Source: Nepenthes gracilis (Eukaryota > Streptophyta > Magnoliopsida > Caryophyllales > Nepenthaceae). Taken from it: DNA of 64,000 bases. The stretch is from positions 27,138,068 to 27,202,067 of the forward strand of contig BSYO01000002.1 of NCBI GenBank assembly GCA_033239525.1, in the 5' to 3' direction. Positions 24,345 to 36,400 of the stretch are shown here, piece after piece. Below the pieces are notes generated by a model. That model had not been told where the DNA came from and made no database searches. It worked only from the letters and a program-made list of their open reading frames with translations. Every line of letters begins with the position of its first letter. Position 1 is the first letter of the stretch. The translations under genes were made by a program, and so were the position numbers.

Positions 24345-25191
24345 TCAGATTCCTAGCCGTTTGGATAGGATCACAAGCTGATCCAATCTCTGTCGCTATT
24401 AGCGTGCAACTTACACAGCACAAACTATAAATAAGATATTAGAAATCGGTAACATTTTTTTCATTAAAAACACTCCGACGCTCAAGTCAATGACTTCCCG
24501 CAATGAGCAAAAAGGGCCCATGCTTAGTGGTGTGGAAAAATATGTTAAATGTGCGGTGGGAATATATGAATGTAAGAGTATGGAATTCGATGCACGTTTT
24601 ATAGGAGGCCCGACTCCCTGAATACACCACAACAGGTGACTTACTTTGGTAGCCTAAGAGAGGCTGTAGAAGATTAGTGCTGGACGTAAACCTGAAAGCA
24701 AGAACTCAATGAATGTTCGTTTTAATACCTAGGCTCAGATTAACAATTCGGGATCAGATCCGGGATCCTCTCTCTTGTAAAATGAGAGAAAATTTATAAG
24801 CTCCCTAGTGTGGAGTTTTGGACGCAAGATCATTCTTGCAGGGATTCGTCGGCCGTTGGTTGCTAACGGCAACCAATGGTGTCAGTTGTCGCCTTAAAAC
24901 AGTGAGGAAACTGCCATGCGTTGCCGGTCACGCTTGGTTTGTTTCTCACGTGAAGATTGGCTGGCCAATTGTAGGGAGCGGCGTGAGCCATGGCTGGTAG
25001 AGTTGACCTTCCCCCATTGGCTCACCCCTTTTACAATACGTCTGCCGCCTACAACCGCATTAATGAATTGTAGGAGACGTCAATTGGCTGCAAGTTTTGA
25101 GCTGCCTTGTAGGCCGTTTCGAGTTTTGGGTTGAGCTAATTGTCTGGACCGCTACTACCTAGATTGAGCCTTGTAATTCCTGGACCCAACA
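24345..25191 (-). repeat. Probable solo LTR (-) of the TTGAG-CGGAG family
   Basis: The minus strand starts TGTTGGGTCCAGGAATTACA at 25191, contains TGACTTGAGCGTCGGAGTG near 24490, and ends about 150 bp later. The plus-strand left edge is uncertain (about 24345). An (AT)n run begins immediately after the right boundary. No internal retrotransposon region is attached. The 60- and 72-codon plus-strand frames at 24818–25134 lie inside this LTR and are not genes. Confidence 0.5.
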
Positions 25192-26378
25192 ATATATATA
25201 TATATATATATATTATCAAAATAAGTCACTTTTCTATTCATTCTATTGTCTGTGGAAATCAAATTTAATATTAGATTAGTTTTAATAAGAAATTCTTAAA
25301 TTTTATTTATAGAAACACAACATTATTAGTCATTATAAATGGCCGAAAACAAAAATAAGTGTAAATAGTCTTATTTCTCCATTAAAGCTAAGAGATTTAA
25401 TTATTTAAAAAATTCATATAAAATGATATTTCTATTTTATACAAATAAATAATATTTTAACATACACTAAAATAATTTGGATAGATCCGACCAAAATCAG
25501 ATCATTGAATTGTCCTGATTTTATTAACCCAAAAATTATATGAGTTGATCAATATATATCAATATTATAGATAAATATAATTTAAAAAGTAGACATAATT
25601 AATTTTTATTTCATCCTAAAAATAAATTACAGTATCCTTTACATACCATTATTTCATCACGGTATCAATATAATCTCTTAGCAGTTGAGACTTTTACTTA
25701 ATTCTGTGTTATTTTTAAAATAATCTCAATAGTTGAGATGATAAAAAAATAAATACGATGTTTATAAAAATTATAACATAACTCATAGTTATTTTTTAGT
25801 TTACGAGTTTAATAATTAATAAATAGAATGAGAATAAAACTTTAATCTATATTAAATATAATTTTATAGAAATTAAATACTAAGTGCGCTACTCTTACGT
25901 CTAAGAAAGGAAATTGAGTAGTCAAATTGAGCACCCCCGCTTAGACTCTTTGAATTTTCAAAGTACATATTTTTAAATATAAATTAATAGATTTGATATT
26001 TAATTTTTACATATTCTAATTTAATATAAATTTAAGTCTTACCAAGCAAATTCAAATTGCACCACATTCTCTCCTTCCTTTTTGTCTTTTATCTCTGTAT
26101 ATTATGATATCATCCAGACCGTCGGATTCCCGATGATGAAGACGGAGTCATTATTTTATGTTTTGTGATTATTTCACGTGTGGAATTCAATCCTAAGAAA
26201 AAGAATGGCGGTGATGTCTAAATTTTGCCCAAGGATATAATTAATATTATTAATTTTGCAATAATTAAAGAAAAATATTGGTAAATTTGTTTTTTTTTTT
26301 AAAAAAAATTCACCAATCAAATCTAATTTAATCTATATATTAAATAAATTAAATTAAAATTGAATTATTTAACCATCT
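25192..26378. other. AT-rich intergenic
   Basis: Starts with an (AT)n microsatellite (about 25192–25213). The rest is AT-rich with no open frame of note. A fragment CAGACCGTCGGATTCCCGAT near 26116 resembles the CCGTCGGAT core of the foldback MITEs but has no partner arm. Confidence 0.45.
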
Positions 26379-26947
26379 TGATGGGTGCGGCGTCTCATGG
26401 TCGGCCTAGAATCTAGCCTACAAAAAAGGTGCCCCAGAAGCAGCAGCTCAACAAGAGCTCCGAGAAGTCAAATGCCCACGGTCCACAGCAGTAAGCCCAA
26501 GACGACACAACTCAAGATAACCCAACGAAATATGGGCCACGAGAGATAGCTATGGGACAGGCCCACCAGCACAGCATAGTCAATTCTGACTTGGCTGACA
26601 AGTCATGATGACCACTACCTCTAGATTGTCCCCCACGTCTACAGAGGAACAACTTACAGGCGGCGACAACCAACCTATCGCAATCAAAATATCAAAAGTT
26701 GAAAGCATCAATGGCAGGTGCATGTTGTTGGCCACTTACGAGACCAGAGCCAAAGGGTCCAAGGAGAATTAACCAATACTCTCTCTACAAATATCTCCAA
26801 TCCTCCACGGGATGGAAGAGAGGGGGAAGCTCTCGAGGATTAAGATGAGGGGAGTGCATTTCTCGCTCGAAATCGATTCTCAAGATCCTTCACCTGAAGA
26901 CTTTTTGAAGATGTGGTGACCTACACGCCATTTGAATGATCGGTCCC
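26379..26947 (+). repeat. LTR-type fragment left of a solo LTR
   Basis: A GC-richer block opens TGATGGGTGCGGCGTCTCAT and resembles the fragment at 5250. It runs to the TGTCA boundary of the minus-strand solo LTR at 26948. No coding potential. Its last 100 bp (GAAGCTCTCGAGGATTAAGA onward) reads like LTR 3' sequence, but there is no partner copy. Confidence 0.4.
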
Positions 26948-29328
26948 TGTCACGACCCAGAAATATAATATACGCAGGTTAAAAATAAAATAAAAAATAA
27001 GATATTCGATCAGCCATAATAACCCAATCTGAGTGTGATAGTCCACACAGGACCCAACATAATATAACCCGTATATGATCTCATCGGATATAAATTCGGA
27101 TAATATAATACATGACCTGTTATCCACAATCACAAGGAAGGTATTATACATAATAACAACTCATTAATATAATACAATAATTCTAATATTTTTCATACAA
27201 TGATCAAGGCCATTATTTGGCTATAAATAATAACGATAACACATTATCGGGATCAGAAATATACCAAACATAATATCTCCACTCACTGAAAGAGATATCC
27301 GAGCTTAATTATATCCAAACTCCTGTAAGCGTATCCATACCACTAGTCTGAAGGGATAAAATATGAAAATATTAGCTTAGAGCTCAACAAGTAACATATA
27401 TATGTAATCAGTACATATAAATCAGATAGAAAGGATCACGCATCACAACCGTGTAAAATATAAAATACAAGGTCCGTGAAATCCCTGAAAATCGATGAGA
27501 TGTCTCATACTAAATTATCGTCCGTATCAAACAATCCCTCCAGGATAAAATCGTAATAAATAATGATCCGGTCAAATATCATAAACGATATCATATCATA
27601 TGATCCAAGGTTACATTACATTGTCGCGACCATCACCACATCCGTGTGGGACACAAACCATCGTCCGAATCTAAATCTCATAATACAGAAATCGAGAGAA
27701 AATCGCCAGAATTAAAACATAAATCAAAACATTCTAAATTTATCATATATTTATACGTACGAGACATTCCTATCGTCTAATTGTGGCCAATCAGTGTATC
27801 TCAAAATCATCCTCCACCAAAATACATACATAACTACAAAGTATGCATGAAATCGAAGAACCAAAGAATAATAATACCAACTTGATGAAAGGTTACCCTC
27901 GTCCGGTAATCACGTCTATATCGGTTGAGATTCAAGCCAACGGCTCAAGGCTATCCATATACTCTATCTCCCATAGATTAGGAACTTACTCACTATATTT
28001 TACCATCCGTGGTTTTGGGTGCAACCTTAAGTTTTAGTTATATATTAGGATATTTAAATATATTAGTTTTCCGTTAATTCCTTACAATGGTTCTCATTTA
28101 AATATACAGTTGGGCAAGTCAGCTATTAAACGTCTTAACCTTCCTTCCAGCAAAAGTGGCCATATCATATACGTTTCTGTTGGGACTAAGCCTCCTCGTT
28201 GGGAACGATACCAATATCTCATGCCTCGAATCACATAGAACGACTCATCAGTTCTCGAACCTCCATGGTCCTGTAGTGACCCCGCCCCCAACAGCATGCA
28301 TAATAAATGCTAAGCTTGGTTCATGATTTCACAATATACGGATACACAAATATACATATATATTGTCTGGGTATTCGAAAACCCTTCAAATCATACATAC
28401 CAATGTAAAATCACCACACGATCAAAAAAACATACATACATGTATATAATTAATAAATTTGGAGTATATAAAAATATATGAATGTTAGTAAAATATCCTA
28501 CAGTAGTCAAAATATATCATAAATTAAATCAGACTAAGAATAGAGTTAGAAGATACTTACCACGACTTTATACTCTGCAGATTTGAAGAAATAATGTATT
28601 GAAACACTTGAATCAAATCCTCTCTCTCAACCATCGCGCGCCCTCCTCTCTCCTCCGTTCTCCTCCGCGTGCGAATTCTCCCCGTCGCTGTTGCACACAC
28701 CAACGCCGCTCATTTGCCGCCAATTCACCACCGTGTCGCTTGCCTGGCCGTCGTCGGCCTCCTCGACACCACCCTGCAGGCACCAACGCCATTGCGCTGC
28801 CGCCTCCTCTCTCTCACATGACTTCTCTACTCCCGCGTCATGCCACTGCCGCCTTAGCCTGTGTCGCGCCACAGCTCACCACTAATGACCACCAGCGCAC
28901 CGCCATCGCCGCCGATCTCCCCTCTCCTCTTCTCCCTCTCTCTCCTCCTCCTTCCCTCTTCCTCTTGTGCGAAAGCCTGATGCCCCCTCACACTCTCTCT
29001 CTCCGACTCCCTCTTCTGTTTTCCCTATTCTTCTTTCTCCTTTTTTTTTTTTTATTTTTCTTTCTTTTATTTTATTTTTTCATTTCTTTATATATATATA
29101 TATATTATTTATTATTATACATTATTTTCATTTTTATTTTCTTTTTTCTTTTATTCCCAATTCCCAATCGATATTCGGATAACAATACGAGCGCACTCCA
29201 AGCACCACTCCGAAATCTCGATCATTCCACAAATTTTTTATAATATTTTAATTTATTTTTTTCACGTTCAAAATACCAAAAATCATAATAAATATTAAAA
29301 TACTTCAAACGGAATACAGGATATTACA
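26948..29328 (-). repeat. Solo LTR (-) of the Tekay-like family
   Basis: On the minus strand it starts TGTAATATCCTGTATTCCG at 29328 and ends GGGTCGTGACA at 26948, with the same termini and the same GA-rich central block (minus strand of about 28600–29000) as the LTRs at 5652 and 11555. Length is 2381 bp. No gag or pol is attached, so it is probably the product of recombination between two LTRs. No target-site duplication was seen (GTCCC against ATCTC). The 214-codon plus-strand frame at 28599–29243 is the complement of this GA-rich block and not a gene. Confidence 0.75.
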
Positions 29329-29960
29329 ATCTCGACATCGAAAAGCTAGACGTCCAAGTGATGGATCTCTCTCTTCAGCATACTCAAACTATCGCATTTT
29401 TTCCTTCTAAGTCACCCACTCAGCTGGTGCGCCACAAAGTCGCTTCCTAGTCGAGTGCACTCGTCGGAGCTCTATTATCCACCTCAAAAATCGCTCCCTA
29501 GTCAAGTACACTCATCAGAGCTATGTCCTTTACCTCAAAAGCGCTATCTAACCGAGCGTACAAACTGAAACTCTATCCTCCACCTTAAAACTGCTCCCTA
29601 GCCAAGCGTACTCATTGGAGCTCCGTATCTACCTCAAAACCGTTGCCTAATTGAACGCACTCATCGAAACTTTATCTTCCACTAGCAGTCAATTCCCCAA
29701 TAGTTGCATCTATGTATTATTTCTGCATCCTCTAATATTTATATTCAATTAAGAAAGATTTTTTATTTGAGTATTAGAAGATATACTAAAAAGTAAGTTT
29801 TGCTGTTCTCTGATCTCTTATTTGTTAGTTATGATGTGTAAAATTCTTATTCGAAATAACAAAGATTAAATCGGATTCAGTTCAACTTATCAAATAAGAT
29901 CAAATGATTCTCTAATTTGTTCAATAATTCAAACCTAAAAACATATAATTGATTATTAAT
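29329..29960 (+). repeat. LTR remnant with internal tandem array
   Basis: Right-hand neighbour of the solo LTR. Its U5-like part has TTTGAGTATTAGAAGATAT near 29765 and the end block CTCTAATTTGTTCAATAATT near 29912, placing it in the same family as 13816–14420. A tandem array sits upstream of this part. No coding. Confidence 0.5.
29441..29690 (+). repeat. Tandem array, 5 x about 50 bp
   Basis: Five diverged units start at 29441, 29492, 29542, 29592 and 29641. Each opens with a CGCTCCCTAGTC-like block, then GAGCGYACTCATCGGAGCTC-like sequence, and closes with ACCTCAAAA. Unit lengths are 51, 50, 50 and 49 bp. The array lies inside an LTR remnant. Confidence 0.75.
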
Positions 29961-30298
29961 TCTAGGCTGAAGTTGAATTTTAATGAATATGATGGAAATT
30001 TTAAATATGATTTTAATATTGATGATGATAAATTACACAAAAAGTTTAAAATATTACGTTATTTTAGAATAATAATTTATTAAAAATATAATTTGATTAA
30101 TATGTTAAAATATATAATAGCTAAATATTATTTTTATTAATTTGTGGATAATTATAAAATGAGATGGGGAGAAAAAGTAGCGCTCTGCCTCTCTCTCCTT
30201 TCGCGCCTTGTTGGGCTGTATCACTTTTTTTCTCTGCCTCGGCATTAATAACCTCACGCCATTTCTGTTCTTTCTCCATTGCTCATCACCGCCGGTTG

Positions 30299-30301
<3 letters not shown>

Positions 30302-30337
<36 letters not shown>
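30302..30337 (+). repeat. (CT)18 microsatellite in QS 5' region
   Basis: A perfect run of 18 CT dinucleotides ends 90 bp before the quinolinate synthase start codon, so it probably lies in the 5' untranslated region or core promoter. CT tracts are common in plant leaders and change length easily. Confidence 0.9.
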
Positions 30338-30340
<3 letters not shown>

Positions 30341-30427
30341 GGAATTTTCTGCGCAGCCGGCAGTTTAAGGTTGTCATAAATCATTCAGCACCTCTCTCTT
30401 TTTGTCTCTGTTTTTTGTTCTGGTGTG

Positions 30428-33400
30428 ATGATGGACTCTCTGACGATTCCGGTTAGATGTTCGTCATCGTCTTCTTCATACTTATCAATTTCACCGAATC
30501 CTAAATCAAAAATAGCTCGCTTGAAGTTTCGCGCTAAGAAGCTTTCTTTCTCGGTCTTCAAATCTGTCAAAAGCGTTCAATCCGATCATAATTCAACATC
30601 CTCATCATCTTCACCTATAATGTTTTCCAAAATGAATCGTATCGCCTTCTCCTGCTCGGTAGCCAGCATATCTGCCCCGGCGCCGGCGGCGGCCGATCTG
30701 GCAATCTCCAGATTGCGCCGTTTAGTCTCGGAATTTCAATCGTCCATTGGGCCGGCTGATCGTGTGAGGCGGTTGCTACAGTACGCAGAGCATCTGCCGC
30801 CATTGGACGAGTCGAAGAGGATGGCTAGGAATCGAGTGATGGGGTGTACTGCCCAGGTTTGGGTTGAGGTGACGATGGACGGGGAGGGGAGGATGAGGTT
30901 TTGGGCGGACAGCGATTCGGAGGTGACGAGAGGGTTTTGCGCGTGTTTGGTTTTCATTTTGGATGGGGCGTTGCCGGGGGAGGTGTTGAATTTGAAGACA
31001 GAGGATTTAACAGCGTTGAATGTGGGAGCGAAGTCTAGGGCGAACACTTGGTATAATGTTTTGATTAGTATGCAGAAAAGGACAAAGGCTTTGGTTGCAG
31101 AGAGAGAAGGGAAGGTAGTTGGTGAGCCTTTTCCTTCGCTGGTGATAACGGCTGATGAAATTGTTCCAAAGGGAAGCTATGCTGAAGCTCAGGTTAGATA
31201 GTTTGTATTACTCTCTTTTAAGTTCCCACTGTTCTTTTTCCCGATAAGTAAATTCCGATTGTTGATGCATTGATTTCCTTCTCGTCTGTGGTTTCTGTTC
31301 TTAGTGGAGGATGAAATTGTGATCATCGTTTCGAACGCTATTGTCTGCTTTACCATGGACTGGAAAGTTTGGCAATTTTAAAGTTTTTGTGTTGGTCCAC
31401 CACGTTTATTATAGATTTTTGCTGCTTTTTACATTGTTTCCCAACGTATTTTAAGAGAAGCTATGGAAATGTAACTTGTACAAGATATAAAATGGTGGCC
31501 TCCACAGTTTTTTTCCTGAAGCTTTCCTTTTGGTTAACTAAACACGACAAAGTCTGGGTTTGCAGTTTTTCACCCATTTACACATTAAAAGGAGGTAGCC
31601 AAACGGAGTTTATAGTTGTAAGATGGAGATTTCTGGTTGTAAGATGGAGATGCTGCTATAGAGTGTTCTATGTTAGGTTTTGGGTCACTTTCTTGTGGAT
31701 CCCACAACTAATGAACAAGTATTTGGAAAATGCACAATGTTCGCTCGTGGTACACTCAGGTCGAGATATCAAGCAAAGGTCATGCAAGATTCGTGCGAGG
31801 GTCAACCAAGGATAGTTCGAGCGATAAATGTCACTGGATCCTCGTGTGTGGTTCGTGCAAGGGTCGGTTGGAGGCCGGTCAAGAGTCTGTCAATGATGGA
31901 GTTCACTAAAAGTTCATACAAAATTTGTGCAAGGAACAGCTAAGCAAAAGGCATTTACAATAAACAAATGGTATTTGCACCTAATAGGCATATAATAGAC
32001 ATTTGCAGCTGCGCTTGAGCGGCGCGGCCCCGAGTCTCTAATGGCTCTATTCTTTTAACCTATTTTCGAGGCTCCCTATATATACCCGTCTTATGTTTTT
32101 TTACCCTAGACCTCTAGAGAGCCTTTTGGATGGCCGTTTTTGTAAAAGAAAACTTACTCTTTCACGCTCATTAATTTCTCACACTTGAGAAAACTTGCCT
32201 ACAAGAATTGCGCTTTATTGATATAGTTTTCTCATCACTTTGATCTTTACCTTTTACAATCCTCCTTGCCTGCAAACTTCTATTGGTGACGTTGGTGCCG
32301 TCTGATACTGGGCTCTAATGGTATATGACATTTCAAATGATTCGTGAGGGAAGATTGACTTGAAAATTGGAAGGTGTCCGGTTCCGTTATCCCGAGAAAA
32401 TCCAATGAGTTCCTTGGTAGCGATCGCAAGACGGGAATAAATCGGTTAGGTTAGTACGTCTGTACCACTTGGTCTGTAAGTTGATTTTTATAGTTCATAT
32501 ATTCCTTGGCCGTTGAAACCCGGAGGGTTTTACTTGATAGTTGTGGTTATTGAGGTTTTCTTTCGTCATAAAAAATATCGCCTTTATTGTTATTACGTTA
32601 TTTTTTATGCTTGTTATTACTTATATCATTTAAATTCAAATATTCTTTACGTGTATTGAATATTTATATTTTTACTACTTTCGCAAATTAAAAAAGGAGT
32701 CGAAACATTGTTGTGAGTTGGAACGAAAAGTTCCTTTCTACTTCTAAATAAGATAAACATACACAGTGAATGAAACGTAGATGATACATGATCTTGTTGT
32801 TAAACAAAAAACTTGAGAATAAGAATTCAAAAGAAAAACTTTCGACAAGTGATAAGATGCAGTAGCCTATAGTCAATTAACCATAAACTTGTGACTATTG
32901 GAAAAACTCTTCGGATTTGCAACCTCGCAGCATAAATCGGAACCTCCGGTTTCTTTCTAGTCGAAAAGCTTGAAAGAACTTGCTCTAGACTGTAAGAACT
33001 TTGACTTCCTTGCCACTGAAATAACTCTGAAAGTTTACATGGTTAGGATTAAGTGTTCAAAGGTAATGGTTGAGAGAAATTCATAGACACAAAATACAAA
33101 GCATGAGGGACTTATGGATTTCTCTCATGTAGCTTATTCTCCCTGAAAGGTTGTGTCCTTCTTTCTTTTCAGAATCAGTTTGTGTCTTCTGAGAGGTTAA
33201 GGGCTGGTTTTAAATACAGAAATCGCTGCCAAAGTACTTTAGAAAGTGGAAAGTGGGGATAAATTGTCTTCTGCAAGAGAGGATGTCATGCAAATTCGTG
33301 CACTGACTCTCTACCAATTTGTTGCTTAAGCATTCAGTCCAGCGAGAATCAAGCCAGTGCTCTTGGCCTGCACTTTGATCGAGCACCATCGTGCATTAGG

Positions 33401-36400
33401 CGGGTAGAAGCTTTTGACCAATACATTGTGCAAGCGAAAGGTCATGCAAACATCAAACAGAAGATCTATAAAACTATCATGCCCTAGTAAAGTATCTTGC
33501 ATAAATCACGTTGACTTTCTGACAATATCATGCTCTAGCGAAGTGTGTCGCCAACATTAAGCAGTACTTCTATGACAATTGCATGCTCAGGCGACATTCA
33601 GGTAGAGATGGAGCACAAGCTCTCAGGCAGAAATCTGCTTGAGCATGCTTCAAGCACTGTGGAACTGATTTTTTCCCATAAACTACTCGAGTCCTGACAC
33701 AAAAGTCTAGATTCTAATGGTGCGACCCAAATTGCGTTACATTGTCACTGAGACTGCCAACACAAACAGACGTAGAATAGTTGTTGAGTAAAGGGAAGAC
33801 AATACTCGGTGTTATTTCGTCTGACCACTTTGAGCTCTATGCTTCCCATGTTCTGAAGTTGGTTTTGTCGAACTACTACTCAGTACCATCAGACAGGTAA
33901 ATTTGTGAATAGATATGACAAGAATGTAAACTCCAGTAAATATTGTAGGTTACTTGATTGGCCATTGTTTTATGGACATATCTAGCATAGTGTTGATTGA
34001 CTAGTCAGAATATACCATGAATTACTACTTTTCCTTTTCTTTTATACTCATTTCCATCCTTGAATGCTGCACTCAACGCATGCCTTTGATTGCTCGGTAA
34101 AATTTGAGATATTTTGTTTAGTACCCATTAGCTTTCTCCTAATATCGTCAAAATTTTCTATACCTTTTCAGCTGTCTGGCAGTAATAATGCTTTTGATTT
34201 CCTTCGATACATGGATGTATTAGGTTACTGTTTTGGTGATTCAATGTGCATTTATTTGCTATTTCTGTTTTCACAATTGAAATTCTAAATTCTGTTGTAG
34301 TCTAATTGCAGGCAAGGTATTTGTTCCCTGATGAGTCAAAGGTGAGTGAACTTGCAAAGGTGCTTCAAGAGAAGAGAATTGGCATTGTTGCCCATTTCTA
34401 CATGGATCCTGAGGTCCAAGGTGTACTAACTGCTGCCCAGAAGCAGTGGCCACACATCCACATTTCTGATTCATTGGTTATGGCTGACAGAGCTGTCAAG
34501 ATGGCTGAAGCTGGATGTCAATTTATTGCCGTTCTCGGTGTCGACTTCATGTCAGAAAATGTCCGTGCAATCCTTGATCAGGCTGGCTTTGAAAAGGTAC
34601 ATTTCATGGTAGTTTCTTGTTATCAGTTTCTCCAAATGATAGAATTCTGCCACTGTTGTCAATTTTGCTTTGGCCAAAAAAAAAAAAAAAATTCCTCCTC
34701 AAGGTTAGAGCAAGGATGACTTTTTTTGCATAACATGTCACAAGTCACAACCCACTATATAGCTTTTTTTGCGAGTTGAAGGACCCCCCCCTAAAAAAAA
34801 AATGTCAACTTCATTGGCACTGGCATGTTATAAAACTCAGAGAATCAAGCTTATCTACCAGGGATTAGTTGAATTGCTTGTAACATCAGAATTTATATTT
34901 CCTAGCTAGAAATTCACCCCGCACCCCTGAAAAAAGAACAAGAAAAAAGGTGCATTGCCAAATAATATTCCCCACTTTGCTTGCTCGAAGAATCTAGTCT
35001 GGATATAAGATCTCCTGCTTTGGAATGAAATCCAATTTTTTCTGGTCCCCAAAATTTAACAGTCCATTGAAGTTAGTTTGTCTGGGGGTCTACAAATTTA
35101 GAAGTAAATGGCCCACTGTCTCCTGTATTCTTCCTGCACAATGCGTACCTAGTTCAACATCACCACGAGTGAAAAGCACACTAGTACCAACACGCAACAT
35201 ATGCTCTCTATTTTGTATTCAATTATACAAGTTAGCATTCTATAAGAAAGTAAACCTGGGCCAGATTTTCATCATGGTGTGGGAAACTTCTAGTGTTGGG
35301 CCAATGATGTCGGAGGTCTTAAGACTAGAGATGAGAAAGGTTATGCTAAAAGCTTAATTGTGGCTTCTATTTATAACAAGAATTGTTGCTACGCACTGTG
35401 CCAAAAAAAGTTATTGGTTGTACAAAAAATGTGATTTCAAATGTGATTCTTCTTTGTTACCATGTCATTTTTATCTGGTGTGCATAGAGAAAAGAGGATA
35501 AGAAGCTTTTATGTGCATGAAATATTCCTTAGACTTGAGAACAACTTATGTTAATTTTTTAAGTCTTTCTGCTGAAAATAAACATTAAGTTCAGTGATCT
35601 GAGAAGGAAGCATTTCTAAAAGAATCAAGGCAGATAAAGAGCACAGGTGACAATGGATTGGCTTGGATGGGATGCCAAGATGGCTAAATAGTTGAACTCA
35701 CTTTCAGTTTCATGTTATATGATTCCACTGGGTTGTTAGGTATTTGGGTCCTTATGGACTTAATTGGTCAATTTAATTGCACCTAATAGCTCTAATAAGG
35801 TTGACATATCCAAACCTGAACCCGTTCTGGAGCCTCAATATATTTGGCGACAACATTGGTTGCTGCTTTTTAAAAGGGAGAGCCCGACGTATCAAGTTTC
35901 CACTATGTGCAGAATCTGAAAAAGTGTCAGACTACACTTGGGTCTATTTTATACAGTCTTACATTGTATTATATAGGATTTTGTTTCTACAACTTGAACT
36001 TGTTTCCAATTTTGGTTAGTGCTTTCACTTTAAAAAAATGACTGAAAATGTTATCCCATATTCTTGGTGATTACCAAGACAATGGTTATGGAGATCATAC
36101 AATGGTACAATTATTGAACTAACTGGAGCAGAATGGAAACTAAAACTAGATTAATAAGCCTCTCAACATAGTTGAATCACAGCCAAAGTGGACATCGGGT
36201 TATTGATTTGATCTGTTAGCTCAATACTATACTCAAATACTCTTTTTATTGCCTATTGCACAGGAGCTTTGAGAGTCTAATCTTACTCTAGATTGCATCA
36301 AGATTGTGTCACTTTCCCACAAGTAATATCAAATGTGGCTAAAAAGCATAGAAGAAGTTCAACATCTTTTTTTCATCTCAATAACTTTAAGGTGATGTTA

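Noticed and set aside
24818..25134. Two overlapping plus-strand frames, Trp/Arg-rich
   Set aside because: They fall inside a minus-strand LTR remnant bounded by TGTTGGG at 25191; no domain.
28599..29243. 214-codon plus-strand open frame
   Set aside because: It is the complement of the GA-rich block of a minus-strand solo LTR. The protein is Ser/Pro-rich then Phe/Leu-rich from CT and T runs, and the block is shared with two other LTRs.
30425..30427. GTG as start of quinolinate synthase
   Set aside because: Plant nuclear genes start at ATG. The next in-frame codon, 30428, is ATG and gives the same protein without one residue.
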